Made by a program: the position numbers and the translations under genes. From the NCBI RefSeq assembly GCF_000757725.1, contig NZ_JJMU01000001.1, positions 1 to 62,863 of the forward strand: a DNA stretch of 62,863 nucleotides, given 5' to 3'. Positions 62,256 through 62,863 of this stretch are shown piece by piece (position 1 is the stretch's first letter; each line of letters starts with the position of its first letter). Source of the DNA: Sphingobacterium deserti (lineage in GTDB: Bacteria; Bacteroidota; Bacteroidia; Sphingobacteriales; Sphingobacteriaceae). A model generated the notes under the pieces. It was given only the letters and a program-made list of their open reading frames with translations. It made no database searches and was not told where the DNA came from.

Positions 62256-62842
62256 TTATAGGTCTTATTTTCCCAACCCCGGTTTGCTTTGTACGATGTT
62301 ACGAAATCAAAAATATTATCTTTCGATACTTGATCGAGTCGTTTGTGATCGATGCCTTCATCTAAGAGGTTTCTTTTGAAAAGATGAAGTCGGTCCTCGT
62401 ATACTTTATAAGTATTCGGTTTCAACGGTGTGCGCGCAAAATCCAAATACTCATCGATGCAACGGCACACATTGTATTTCCCAATTTGCGAATGTTCCGA
62501 GTATTTGAATTGCCGGAAAGGATCAAATCCCATTTCGAGCAATTCCACAATGGCAGATTTTACTACAGCGAGCTACTTTCGCCGATCGGATTTTGAATGA
62601 ATAGAGTTTATTGTATTGAACACCTTAAATCTTTTATAAAGATCATGTTCATTTTTACGAAGCTTTTCGGGTTTTAAAAAGTGATATGAGACAAACCAAT
62701 CTTTGCTCATATCACCATCTGCATCATACGTTTTAATCAACTTGTTGGTGGGCATAAGTGCCCGGACTTTGTCAGGATACTTTCTAACAAGGTGATTATC
62801 ATGGTTTAATTTGTGGAGCCGGAGGGATTGTTTGCGTCCCAC
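62234..62842 (-). pseudogene. truncated tyrosine recombinase/integrase fragment
   Basis: Two ORFs (62573-62842 and 62234-62548) are in the same reading frame, separated by a TAG at 62573-62575, and together make about 200 codons. The second piece has the SAM-like core-binding domain of phage integrases (SQIGKYNVCRCIDEYLDFAR ... NTYKVYEDRLHLFKRNLLDEGI ... FVTSYKANRGWENKTYNHYL). It ends exactly where the C-terminal catalytic domain (R..H..R..Y) should begin, by joining unrelated DNA. The first piece has the N-terminal arm-type segment. The gene cannot encode an active recombinase. It marks the edge of a former mobile element. Confidence 0.7.
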
Positions 62843-62863
62843 AGCCCCGCACTACGCCCGCAA

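Noticed and set aside
8824..62575. Amber codon reassignment, because three damaged ORFs (8824-8826, 50297-50299, 62573-62575) contain in-frame TAG
   Set aside because: TAG is the normal stop of many intact genes here (for example the GIN protein, the helicase-like gene, the SDR at 39406, mnmE, DUF1304, the glycosyltransferase and the sigma factor). Ordinary nonsense mutations or sequence errors are more likely.

Overview
The window reads as chromosomal DNA from a Sphingobacteriaceae-type Bacteroidota (Sphingobacterium/Pedobacter/Olivibacter-like; genus not determinable by eye). The reasons are: a TonB-dependent receptor with an N-terminal carboxypeptidase-regulatory domain, GH92 and S9 secreted enzymes, head-GIN (DUF2807) and PepSY-like lipoproteins, TPR-containing sensor kinases, LytTR and 7TMR-DISM/LuxR regulators, and several promoters with the Bacteroidota -7 element TAnnTTTG. 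AT-rich intergenic DNA and abundant stem-loop terminators fit the same group. No rRNA, tRNA or CRISPR array was seen.

Layout. 0-8.3 kb: partial ORF at the left edge, secreted protein, TPR sensor kinase, undecaprenol/diacylglycerol kinase, an ORF-free stretch with structured RNA candidates, a GIN-domain protein, a gamma-glutamyltransferase-family enzyme and HU. 8.3-17.7 kb: beta-barrel-type protein with a damaged start, S9 peptidase, GH92 mannosidase, and a TonB receptor/PepSY iron-uptake pair. 18-24.7 kb: two DEAD-box proteins (one degenerate) flank a GMC oxidoreductase / gluconate-dehydrogenase-subunit-3 / Gfo-Idh-MocA operon that resembles glycoside 3-dehydrogenase systems. 24.9-29.4 kb: mechanosensitive channel, a self-contained ABC-GntR-GIN operon with a clear palindromic operator at its promoter, and a small periplasmic protein. 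29.8-38 kb: a decayed lipoprotein gene, an LpxR-like lipid A deacylase and a dense block of signalling genes. 37.5-42.4 kb: lipoproteins, an SDR enzyme, a duplicated PepSY-like protein and a LytTR regulator. 43-48.6 kb: oxidative-stress block (SDR, zinc dehydrogenase, large-subunit catalase, DJ-1/PfpI protein). 48.7-54 kb: mnmE, DUF1304 and DUF4142 proteins, a carotenoid-type glycosyltransferase and an orphan ECF sigma factor. 54-56.5 kb: NAD-salvage module (nicotinamidase plus NadE) flanked by two broken genes, one a NUDIX/NrtR-like fragment. 56.6-62.9 kb: an accessory end with a phosphoesterase, small proteins, a HicB-like orphan, a secreted HExxH protein followed by three small genes, small membrane proteins, and an integrase remnant truncated onto an unrelated membrane gene.

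Most of the window is ordinary chromosomal housekeeping and environmental-response content. The less ordinary parts are the GntR operator/operon, the degenerate helicase, the decaying NAD cluster, the RNA-like region at 3.9-4.5 kb, and the accessory right end. Several genes are visibly broken by frameshifts or in-frame TAG codons. TAG is also the normal stop of many intact genes here, so these look like pseudogenes (or sequence errors), not recoding.
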